A stretch of DNA of 64,000 nt from NCBI GenBank assembly GCA_003952965.2, contig CM025851.1, positions 13,690,137 through 13,754,136 of the forward strand, given 5' to 3'. Shown here one piece after another: positions 55,499-64,000 of the stretch (position 1 is the stretch's first letter; each line of letters starts with the position of its first letter). The notes under the pieces are model-generated. The model made no database searches. It had not been told where the DNA came from and saw only the letters and a program-made list of their open reading frames with translations. This DNA comes from Morella rubra (taxonomy: Eukaryota; Streptophyta; Magnoliopsida; Fagales; Myricaceae). The translations under genes were made by a program, and so were the position numbers.

Positions 55499-55998
55499 AA
55501 AATGACTCCGAAACTAACTCCGATCTCGACTCTGAGCCAACTCCGACCTCGACTTCGAGCCAACTTCGAACCCATATAGTAGGGTTGGTGAGAGTTGGAG
55601 ATAAGAGTTTAAAAAAAATTGACTTAAGTCGTATTTGTAGTCCATAGAGCTGACTTCGACTTACATTTAAAAAATTATATTTGCCCGTTTAAATGATAAG
55701 TGTTTGAGCATTTTGAGTTGCATTTGTAGTCCATAGAGCCGACTTTGACAAAATTATAGTTATACCCTTTAAATGATAGGTGTTTGGGCAATTTTTAGTC
55801 CAAACAAAAAAAAAACTTACAAAGTGCATAAATCCATTAAGAAAAAAAATTATTATATAGGCCGATAGCACAATAAAAATTTTGGACTACATAAGCCCCA
55901 ACAACCCGACTGATTAGAGTTGGAGTCGATTCACACTTATTCGGAGTTGGAGTCGAATATTATCTCTTCGACTCCAACTAAGTCATTAAGCACCACTA
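55499..55998. mobile_element. hAT-type MITE M1, copy 3, with internal duplication
   Basis: Starts TGGGCTGTGCAAAATGA and ends near CACCACTA, with AATTGC following. About 500 bases, longer than copies 1 and 2 because the TTGTAGTCCATAGAGC segment occurs twice (near 55636 and 55722). Confidence 0.75.
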
Positions 55999-56050
55999 CC
56001 AATTGCTATATACGAAATATAACACAATTGCTATACACGAAATATAACGA

Positions 56051-56113
56051 TGATGCCTCTTGGTGGAGCATGTATCACCAACGATACAAGCTGGATGCAT
56101 TCGAGTAAGAAGA
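56051..56113 (+). pseudogene. Plus-strand MMP cysteine-switch fragment F5
   Basis: Reads MMPLGGACITNDTSWMHSSKK, aligned to MMPRCGVSDIINGTNWM and HSGKK. It keeps WMHS as in true MMPs. The switch RC is replaced. Confidence 0.6.
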
Positions 56114-56215
56114 CAGTTTGCTTTCTCTCAGGCACAAAGACAGAGCCCATTTCTGAGAGTTGGGCCCACTTCTATGTAAAATGGCTCTTTTTTAAGAACA
56201 CAATTCATTTTGAAC

Positions 56216-57513
56216 AACCTAATTTAGACCCAAAACATGTATAAAATACCTAGAGGGGGGTGAATTGGTATCTTTAAAAATTTACAATTCTCTTTTTAAA
56301 GAAAATGTGATATGCACAAAAATATTCACTCCAATGAAATCTGATCTAGATGTTATCAATCTTAAACATATACTTTCAATTCCAAATGAACCTAATAATA
56401 CTTAGTCATGTCTATTTAAACAGAAAACTAAGAAATCACGTTCTGTGTAATGCTCTGTAAAATCTATCAAGAATAGAGTAAGTTTATGTTCTAACTACAA
56501 CTGACTCTAAACAAACTATGGAAAGACAGTAATCACAGATTCAAGAACGAAATTGATCAATGATCAATTTATCAACTCAAAACAAATTAGATAGACCAGG
56601 TCTAATCTTTTCCCAGCTTTACCTCACAGATACTTTCTTGTTGTCTCCCTTCCATTGATCCTTCAAAGATTAGGTTACAAAAATGCACAACATAAGAGAG
56701 GTTAATTAGCAAATAATAAAAAATTTGTAAAACAAAAGTAAAAACAAAGCATTCACCACTTTGACACATGAGATTGGTGACGAAGAGAAAAGCTTCTTAA
56801 AGAACTTCTTTATGGAGAAACAACTCTCCAGGCCCTAGGTCGGCAACTTCGAATTGACTACTTTCAAACAATGGTTACAAGATGATCTAAACCGATTCAG
56901 CTATCCCAAGCTAATCCTATCCCCTTCAAACCTTTCCTAAGCGAACTCGCTTAGATCGGCACTATGAAATAATCACAGAACCTTTGGGCTTGTTTGAAAG
57001 ACAATTCAACACCAAACCAAGCAGCCTGATCTTTGTGCATGAACTCATGCAACCAGCAATGTCATCAACTGAAACTCCAGCCTCTGTCAACACTTCCAGC
57101 AACCTCTGGATGTTAGCCTTTATCAAATGACTTCGGTAGTGATCTGAAAACAAGGATTCTACGATTGTATGATATCTTAAGCTCAATCCATAAAGATCTC
57201 TCAAAGAAAAGATTATGGCATCTCAAAGAGATTCTTGAAACACAAAAGCTAGGCAATCTACGATTTCCTCTCAAAAATCTGTTTTCGCAATGAATGTAAC
57301 TCACGTCTTTTTTCTAGTAGGCTTTTATATGGATAGGGGCAAAAAGGTCAAAATGTGACTAATAGCAAAGAGTCAAAACAACATTCTGTTATGTCTTGTA
57401 AATGGAGAAATATTGTAGACTTCACCTTTATTCAGCTTCTAACAAATTCTTCTAGAAACACTCAGGAAGACTAAACTAACCACATACGTTTTGCACGACA
57501 ATGTCAATTAAAC
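56216..57513. mobile_element. Unclassified insertion, about 1.3 kb
   Basis: CATTTTGAAC at the left and CATTTTAAC at the right (near 57513) look like a target duplication. The paralogue at 18.32 kb reads straight through (CCATTTTAACCAGAATATTT). The left part contains CCTAGAGGGGGGTGAATTGG. No protein motif recognised. Confidence 0.4.
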
Positions 57514-57544
57514 ATTTACACATTTTAACCGGGATACTTTGCCC

Positions 57545-58508
57545 ATCTTTGCTGTAAAAGATTTTAGTTAGACCGTTTCTAACTAATTAAAGGACGCCAA
57601 GAAGATCAAGAAGGTTTCAAAACTTTCACTTTTAGCCGTGTGTTACCCTCAGCATATAACCCCAATATTTTATTATTATTCTTAACTTAGAAAAATTCAG
57701 ATATTGAGCCTTCAACGAAAAACCCTCTCTAGAGTCTCTGCCATTTTTCTGAGCCATTGTTTGTGCGAACTAAGGATGAAGCCTTGAGATATATCCCTCT
57801 CTTTAGGTTCTTAGTTCCATATTTGATCACCATTATTTTTCCCCAAAAGAAATTCGAGATCTTCAGAAGTTGCTGAAATCTTGAAGGTCGCAAGTGCCTG
57901 TTCTTAAGTTGCTGTTGTTGTGAGTTCAAATGGAGGACAGCGAGGTAAAGATTCTTAGCTTTTTGAATGGATGAGAGGTTCTCAATCCTGTTAAGGAGCA
58001 GATCTGAATGTTGTATTTCGGGTAAAAAATCAAGAGTGTTAGATTAGGAATTTGGGTATTCTTGAGTCTATGGATCACCTTGTATTTCGAGTTTGAAAAG
58101 CTAGTGAAATCTTTTCCCGGCCTACGGGCCCGTAGAGTTTTTTCTCTTGGAATTTGTTTCCAAGAGATTTTCTCTTCGTAACCAAAGATTGGTGTCTTTA
58201 TGTGGTGATTGATTAGTTTACTTTGTTCTTGATTAATTGTTAATAATCTTTGAACAGCAAATTGAGAATTGTTAAATGCTCTTGGCTATAAAGAATCTTA
58301 GTTATAGGTTCTGATTTACATAATTTATATTCCGCTTTGATAAATTATGTTGTAGTAATTTTCATATTGAAATTACTGATATGTTCTTGTGAAGCTTGTG
58401 CAAAAAATTTGAGTTAAGTTAAAATGGTTACAAGAAAAGTTGTAAAACCTATTCCACCCCCCCCCCCCCCTTTCTAGGTCTAGTGTTAATTTTGAATCTT
58501 AAATCGTT
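57545..58508. other. Second unclassified insertion with inverted G-rich terminal motif
   Basis: Lies between a short paralogous remnant (CTTTGCCCATC near 57538) and the MMP stub at 58519. Near the right end a run of about 14 C followed by TTTCTAGG is the inverted form of CCTAGAGGGGGG at 56249. No gene seen. Confidence 0.35.
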
Positions 58509-58518
58509 TTGTTCAGAA

Positions 58519-58558
58519 TGAGAGTGGAGGAGAAGAGGGAAAAGACTTTTGAATTCAT
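58519..58558 (-). pseudogene. 5' stub of an MMP2-type gene
   Basis: About 13 codons (MNSKVFSLFSST) of the signal peptide, plus the following promoter, match MMP2 (4001-4060). The rest of the gene is missing and is replaced at the left by unclassified DNA. Confidence 0.7.
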
Positions 58559-59203
58559 TGTCACAATTAGTTGGGAATTAAGCAGGCTGTTCGGGATGTT
58601 GAAAAAGGCTCATAGTTTTGGTGCTTTTTATAGACTTCATAATGGTTATATGTTAAGCTATATATGTGATCATGTGAAACGCAAGATTAGTTTTTCTTTT
58701 TCTAAGGCAGTCTTTGCCACTAGCACTACTTAATTTCTAGGCCATAGCCAGAGCAGACCGGAACCTTTTATGATCTGAAGTATACGTTAATATATGTGGC
58801 CCGAATTTTTCCACAACTTAAAACAAGTCGTCGGACCATAAATCCATCCATTTAAAGACGGAAAATCGAAACTGTTTTGCTGTACCCGTTAGTTTTTATA
58901 CGCTTTCTTCGAATGTGCTTTTGTGGAAAATACATAAGGGGAAGCATGAGTCACGAACATTTTGAAATCAACCCGCAAGACGGGCCGGCCGACAATCGCT
59001 AATTCTGTGCCAACTGAGGAGACTATATATTCGGCAATCGAAGACCGAGTTTGGGCGGAGGGCTCTTCCAAACTAAATCTACACGTTAATCGTATGGAAC
59101 AAAATCATTGTGGAAACTATTCGTCAATTGGTCAACAATTCCTTGTTGCCTTTGTCTCTTTATGTACCAAATCCTAGCTAGCAGTGGGACTTCGGCCAAG
59201 CAC
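58559..59203. repeat. MMP2-type promoter block, third copy
   Basis: No gene. Matches 4.06-4.67 kb with TATAAAAAGC, AAATCAACCCGCAAGACGGG and GTCAATTGGTCAACAATTCC. Confidence 0.8.
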
Positions 59204-59250
59204 GATGCCTCGTTGTGGTGGGTACAAACAGGACGCGTTCGAGTAAGAAG
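59204..59250 (+). pseudogene. Plus-strand MMP cysteine-switch fragment F6, shortened
   Basis: GATGCCTCGTTGTGG followed by GGTACAAACAGGACGCGTTC matches F4 but lacks about 20 internal bases. The PRCG codons are intact. Confidence 0.6.
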
Positions 59251-59822
59251 ACACAAGTTCCACGTTTCGCAGGATCAAAGACAGAGCCCTTTTTTCCGAG
59301 AGTTTGGTCCAATTCTTTATTTGTTATGGTAATTCTTTTATTAATACTATGCTAAAACAAATAGTCTACCTACCTTTTCTTTACCTACTAAAAATAAATG
59401 GCTCTTGTTCGTACGGCGAAATGTCGTATCTTCGAAGGATACGATTTCTATTGATTCATTTCCCCGATTTCTCTTATCTTCTATATATCATGAACCATAA
59501 CAAGAAAAATTAGGGTGACATATATAGCATACTCTATATGTCAACTTTAGCTATTTATATCTATAAACTCGACTCTATAAGATAGTGGGATGTTGATCAT
59601 GACACCCTTCGATCTTATCAAACAATTAGTGATCTCCAATATCGTTCAGTATTAATTTCTAAAACACAAACTTGCAGCAAATTAATCTCTTGCTCATTTC
59701 TTGCCAAGCCAACCTATACCCCTGTATATCTTGGGGCATTGTTGTAGTTTATTTTCTAAATTAACAAATGCTTTATTCTATGACAATAAATTCCCAGAAG
59801 TAATTGAGAGGATTGTGCCTAA
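59251..59822. repeat. 3' flank of MMP8
   Basis: No gene. Parallels 39.71-40.07 plus 49.04-49.41 kb, that is, the MMP7 3' flank without the CACTA element. Confidence 0.8.
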
Positions 59823-60767
59823 TCAGCGATCTTTCCAGAATCCTCGAGCGTTATACAAGGTTTTAATTCCCCGTATATCATCTGCATGCAAACCTTTCGT
59901 CACTTCTGAAGAGATGCCAGGAAACATGATAGCTCCCTCAACTGAGCTATGCCCGAGTCCAAGAAGGTGCCCAATCTCATGCAAGGCAACAGTCTCCAAG
60001 TCGATTGTGCCTGGCCTTGCACCTACACTCCATTGTTTGTCTGCATCCTAATGGAATCGACCATTAGTTGGTGCAAAAGCATGAGCGAGGATTCCACCAG
60101 CTCCATCAAAAGGATTCTCATCTCCATGATCCCAACTATGAAAAATAATGTTTAAATTTTCGTTCTTGAGGGTCTGAGCCTATGAGAACATGAATTAAGT
60201 GTGTTAGATGCCCATGTTCTGAAAGCCCATGCAACAGGACCTATGGTTTCAGCTGGGGTGCCTCGCAGAAATCCATAAGTGAGGTGATACTGTGAGGCCG
60301 GCCACTTTGGGCTTCCTTGAAAGAAAGAATAGTGTGCGATGGTGTGAAACAAGCCATTGTGATAGTCGTGTTTCTTCTTGCCAGAATGCATCTAGTTTGT
60401 ACCACTGATGATATCAATCATGCCACAATGAGGCATCATCATCTTTGATACCGTTTGGTCATCTAAAGTCCCGGTGACGCTGATTCCAAGAGTTCGTAAA
60501 AATCATTATCATTGGTATGAGTGTTGGAGCGACCATTGCTCAAATAACCAAAATGTTCAAGGTACTTTTTGAGGTCATTGATGCCTTTGACCTTGTCACC
60601 ATGGTGACATCCTTGGAGATGCTTGAGAAACTCAAAGGCTGATTTCTTTTGGTCATTCGACTCGGGTGAAGTCGCACAAGAAAGGAGCGGAACGAGAACC
60701 AGAATGTGGAGGAGGAGACTAGTACGGAGGAGTAGAGGGAAATGGCTTTTGAATTCATCACCACCAT
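59823..60767 (-). pseudogene. MMP8, frame-broken matrix metalloproteinase
   Basis: Starts MVVMNSKAISLY. An indel shifts the signal peptide out of frame early. About 45 bases of propeptide are missing near 60480 and the switch segment is altered. NYHLTYGF-type catalytic sequence is open at 60152-60391. A Tyr-to-stop change lies in the FHYD motif (TTC CAT TAG). [11 protein letters not shown] and the Met-turn IMFP are intact near 59950. The usual TGA is CGA, which would add about five residues before the next stop at 59823. Confidence 0.88.
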
Positions 60768-61178
60768 TTGTTGGGAATTAATCAAGTTGTTTTGAATGTT
60801 GCAAAAGTCTCATAGTTTGGGTTCTTTTTATAGACTTTTGAATGACGATATGTTACGGGATGTGACCATGCCAAACAAGAATGGATATTCTTTTTCTAAG
60901 TGAGTTGTTGGCACTACCATGATCTGTATTCTACTTTAGATTTTCTATATGTACCAGTACTCACGCTTAATATACCTCGATCGCATTTATTATAGCTAGG
61001 TTTATTAATTCATTCACGTGTGACAAAATAACATTCATGATTCTTATAACTTTATCAAATAACACCAAGTTGAAACTTGGGTTCTAAAACACAAACTAAT
61101 TGCAGTAAATTAATTGAGAGGATTCCTCTTTCTACCCCAGGGGCATCGTTGTAGTTTATTTTGTAAGTTAGAAAACAC
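60768..61178. repeat. MMP8 promoter and MMP9 3' flank
   Basis: No gene. The left part is the standard promoter with TATAAAAA on the minus strand. From 60.92 kb the sequence matches the 3' flanks of MMP4 and MMP6. Confidence 0.75.
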
Positions 61179-61184
61179 TTTATT
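61179..61184 (-). terminator. Candidate poly(A) signal of MMP9
   Basis: AATAAA on the minus strand, about 65 bases past the MMP9 stop, in a context conserved in the MMP array. Confidence 0.45.
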
Positions 61185-61247
61185 CTATGACAACGAATTC
61201 CCATAAGTAATTGAGAGAATTCCTAATCCACGATCCTTCAAAAATCC

Positions 61248-62207
61248 TCAAGTGTTATACAAGGCTTTAATTCCCTGTATATCATCTGCATGCAAACCTT
61301 TCGTCACTCCTTGAGAGATGCTAGAGTACATGATTGCTCCCTCAACTGAGCTATGCCCGAGTCCAAGAAGGTGCCCAATCTCGTGCAAGGCAACCGTCTC
61401 CAAGTCGAATGCACCAGGCCTTGCACCTACACTCCATTGTTCATCTGCATCGTAATGGAATCGACCATCAGTTGGCGCAAAAGCATGAGCGAGGGTTCCA
61501 CCAGCTCCGTCGAAAGGGCTCCTGTCTCCATGATCCCGTCTATAAAAACCAATTTTTATATTTGCATTTGCGAGTGTCTGAGCTTGTGAGAACGTGAAGT
61601 GAGTCTTAGCTGCCCATGTTCTGAAAGCTCGTGCAACAGGACCTATGGCTTCAGTTGGGGTGCCTTGCAGAAATCCATAGGTGAGGTGGTATTGTGAAGC
61701 CGACCACTTTGGCATTCCTTGAAAAAAAGTATAGTGAGAAATGGTGTGAAATAAGCCACGGCGGTGGTCATGTCTCTTTTTGCCCAAATGCATCCAGTTT
61801 GTACCGTTGATGATATCAGACACGCCACAACGAGGCATCATCATCTTTGATACTGTTTGGGCATCTAAAGTCCCAGTGGCGTTAAGATGGTAATTGCGCT
61901 GGTATGTTTTGACGGCAGATTCCAAGAGTTCATCAAAATCATCATCATTGGCATGAGTATGGTTTTTGGAATGACTATAGCTTAGATAACCAAAATGTTC
62001 AAGGTATTTTTTGAGGTCATGGATGCCTTTGACCTTCTCACCATGGTGACATCCTTGGAGATGCTTGAGAAACTCAAAGGCTGATTTCTTTTGGTCATGC
62101 GACTCCGGTGAAGTTGCACAAGAAAGGAGAGGAAGGAGAACGATGAGGAGGAGGAGGAGGAGAGTGGAGGAAAAGAGGGAAATGGCTTTTGAATTCATCG
62201 TCACCAT
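61248..62207 (-). CDS. Intact secreted matrix metalloproteinase, MMP9
   Basis: 319 residues, no intron. Plant MMPs are extracellular zinc endopeptidases held inactive by a propeptide Cys. Seen: a leucine-rich signal peptide (about 10-29, ending LLSCATS); propeptide with a peptidoglycan-binding-like fold region (IHDLKKYLEHFGYL, DDFDELLESAVKTYQRNYHL); switch PRCGVSD (125-131); catalytic domain from about 160 with structural-zinc ligands H226, D228, H241 and H251; [11 protein letters not shown] (275-285); Met-turn M293. The protein ends at KALYNT with no C-terminal hydrophobic tail, so no GPI anchor is predicted. I start at the ATG at 62207 (MVTMNSK), which aligns with MMP1. The in-frame ATG nine bases later is an alternative. 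It is the only copy with every hallmark and an open frame. Confidence 0.94.
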   Translation of the reverse strand: MVTMNSKAISLFSSTLLLLLLIVLLPLLSCATSPESHDQKKSAFEFLKHLQGCHHGEKVKGIHDLKKYLEHFGYLSYSHSKNHTHANDDDFDELLESAVKTYQRNYHLNATGTLDAQTVSKMMMPRCGVSDIINGTNWMHLGKKRHDHRRGLFHTISHYTFFQGMPKWSASQYHLTYGFLQGTPTEAIGPVARAFRTWAAKTHFTFSQAQTLANANIKIGFYRRDHGDRSPFDGAGGTLAHAFAPTDGRFHYDADEQWSVGARPGAFDLETVALHEIGHLLGLGHSSVEGAIMYSSISQGVTKGLHADDIQGIKALYNT

Positions 62208-62264
62208 GTACAGGGAACTGAGCAAGCTGTTTTGAATGTTGCAAAAGGCTCTAAGTTTGGGTGC

Positions 62265-62272
62265 TTTTTATA
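62265..62272 (-). promoter_or_regulatory. TATA box of MMP9
   Basis: TATAAAAA on the minus strand, about 58 bases upstream of the ATG. The same motif at the same spacing lies upstream of MMP5 and MMP6. Confidence 0.65.
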
Positions 62273-62279
62273 GACTTTT

Positions 62280-63723
62280 CAATTAGGATATGTTACGGTA
62301 TGTGATCGTGTGAAACAAGACTGGTACTGCTTCTTTTGCTAAGTCAGTCGCTGCCACCACCCGCAGCCTAGCGGACCGGCAACTTAACATAAAGTAGTAT
62401 TTACGGAATTGTGAACTGAATTTTTCCACACAATATAAACGAGTTGGACCATAAATCCCTCCCATTTGAAAAAAGAAAATCGAAGTTGGTTTGCTGTCCG
62501 CTAGTATAAAAGATGTAAGACGGGCCGCTGAACAATTTTGTCCCAGGTGCGGAGACTGACCGTCAAATTTAAAGTGCTGACCGATTCGAACTCCAATCAG
62601 AGACCTAGTTAGGCGCAGGGTCTTCCAATCTAGAATCACCTTTAATAATTCCACACGTTAATCGGTTTGAACAAGCCATTGTGGAAATTAACCTCTTTGG
62701 TCCTGTTATTTGTATAGTTTTCACACTTCAATTTTCTAAAGAAGTCTCTTTGGGCCAGCTAATTTGAGCTTCGAAAACTTAACTTAAGAGAGCACACTTG
62801 TCTAATCTCACACATTAATTTTATAATCACCGAAGTTAGATGATTCGAGGAAAGGTAAAAGAGAGGAAAAATTAGAGAATATTCGAGTGAATTAGATTAT
62901 TACTTGCTTGATGTTGCAAAATAAGATTATGGAATTTAATCATTACAAAAGTATATTAATTTTTCTTTTTTTCATAATTAATAAGTGGTTCGATATAACG
63001 TGTTCTTTACCCGTTGGCTAAAAATTTTAACACTTGCAGATGATTAAGTGGACTGCTATCAACATGCAATATGCATTAAGTAATTTGCAGAAATTACTAG
63101 CATTAGTCTCACGTCTGAGTAGGTTCTATTCACTTCGATTCGAAATGATATAGTTAAGTACCTATTTGGTCTTGAGTTTTGACCACATTTAATAAATTCT
63201 CATTAAATTTTTACAGTAATCATAAAAGTGCTTGGATTTAGAATTTTTTTAAACAAGCTAGTCCTTCTGTTAAACTTTCATCACAAAGTTACATCAGCTA
63301 GCTCCAATTATAAGTTGACACATGTCACCCAAAACTAAATAAATAAGTTACCTTAATTAAAAATTTTCAAGACACATTACAATATATGTCACATCAGCCA
63401 AATATAAAACAAATTAGACCAATTAATTTAAATTTATAATATTAGAAAACACAAATAGTTTAGAAATTAAGAAAAAAGTTAAATAAATAAGTCATACAAT
63501 TTTAGATTTAGGTGACATGTGTTAACTTATTGTGTTTATCTCTCCAATAGGTAGACCCCACTATCGGGTATATATTGCTCGAAACTTTATATGGCATCAT
63601 TACAGAGTGTAGAGTGCATTTTTACGTCTATCTCTCTCTAAATTACACCGTGAAATTTGGGCAATAATTTTTAGGGTATCCCAATATCACTAAAGCTAGT
63701 GGGGACTTTTGCTGCCCAATTGC
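62280..63723. repeat. MMP9 upstream block
   Basis: No gene. It is the closest paralogue of 29.4-29.57 plus 37.19-38.48 kb and supplies the empty site for element B (GGACCATAAATCCCTCCC near 62446). It also parallels 15.84-17.74 kb, lacking the LINE. Confidence 0.85.
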
Positions 63724-64000
63724 TAGGGCTGTGCAAAATGACTCCGAAACTAACTTCAACCTCGACTCTGAGCCGACTTCGACCCAATATAGTACGGTTG
63801 GTGAGAAAAGGAGTCGAGAGTTTAAAAAAAAATTCGACTTAAGTCGTATTTGTAGTCCACAGACCCGACTTCGATTTACATTTAAAAAATTATATTGGTC
63901 TCTTTTAAATGATGGATGTTTGGGTCTTTTGAGTCAAAGGACAAAAAAAAACCTACAAAGTGCTTAAATCCATTAAGAAAAAAAATTATTATTTAGGCTA
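63724..64000. mobile_element. hAT-type MITE M1, copy 4, cut by the window end
   Basis: Starts TAGGGCTGTGCAAAATGA after CCAATTGC, as copies 1 and 2 do. The right end lies beyond the window. Confidence 0.8.

Overview
The window is nuclear DNA of a flowering plant, most likely a eudicot. Three things point there: plant-type, intron-less matrix metalloproteinase (MMP) genes, Copia LTR elements primed by initiator tRNA-Met, and CACTA, hAT and L1-type elements of plant kinds. The species cannot be told from the sequence. I saw no tRNA, rRNA or CRISPR and no prokaryotic features.

The backbone is a decaying tandem array of secreted MMP genes, all on the minus strand. There are nine recognisable copies (here MMP1 to MMP9, left to right) and one 5' stub near 58.5 kb. 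MMP9 (61248-62207) is the only complete copy: signal peptide, cysteine switch PRCGVSD, structural-zinc loop, [11 protein letters not shown] and Met-turn. MMP1 (273-1190) is open but has lost structural zinc ligands and its last residues. MMP2, 4, 5, 6 and 8 are frame-broken. MMP3 is split by a 3.5 kb LTR-like insertion and MMP7 by a 3.9 kb hAT transposon. The copies sit in duplicated units: 3' flank, gene, promoter, a hAT-type MITE in four units, and a roughly 65 bp plus-strand fragment matching the MMP cysteine-switch region. Paralogous units supply natural empty sites for several insertions.

Insertions, left to right: a probable solo LTR (7184-10728) in MMP3; a MITE-like element (11699-12253); a 5'-truncated LINE with a 15 bp target duplication (16192-16702); Copia element A (18472-26128), which contains a much younger LTR element N (21968-24871); Copia element B (29574-37190) in the MMP6 promoter; a 9 kb CACTA element (40070-49039) with TNP2-like and TNPA-like genes and large GATCGATC-rich arrays; the hAT in MMP7 (about 50319-54195); and unclassified insertions at 56.2-58.5 kb.

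The most unusual object is element N. It has near-identical 390 bp LTRs, a primer site, a polypurine tract and a perfect 5 bp target duplication, but no recognisable pol. It carries pieces resembling two plant genes: the ARM-repeat protein ARIA/ABAP1 and the UFM1-specific protease UFSP2. It therefore looks like a recent gene-capturing non-autonomous LTR element. A second unexpected pattern is the recurrent plus-strand cysteine-switch fragment, convergent with the neighbouring MMP gene. Family names rest on remembered protein motifs, not database searches.
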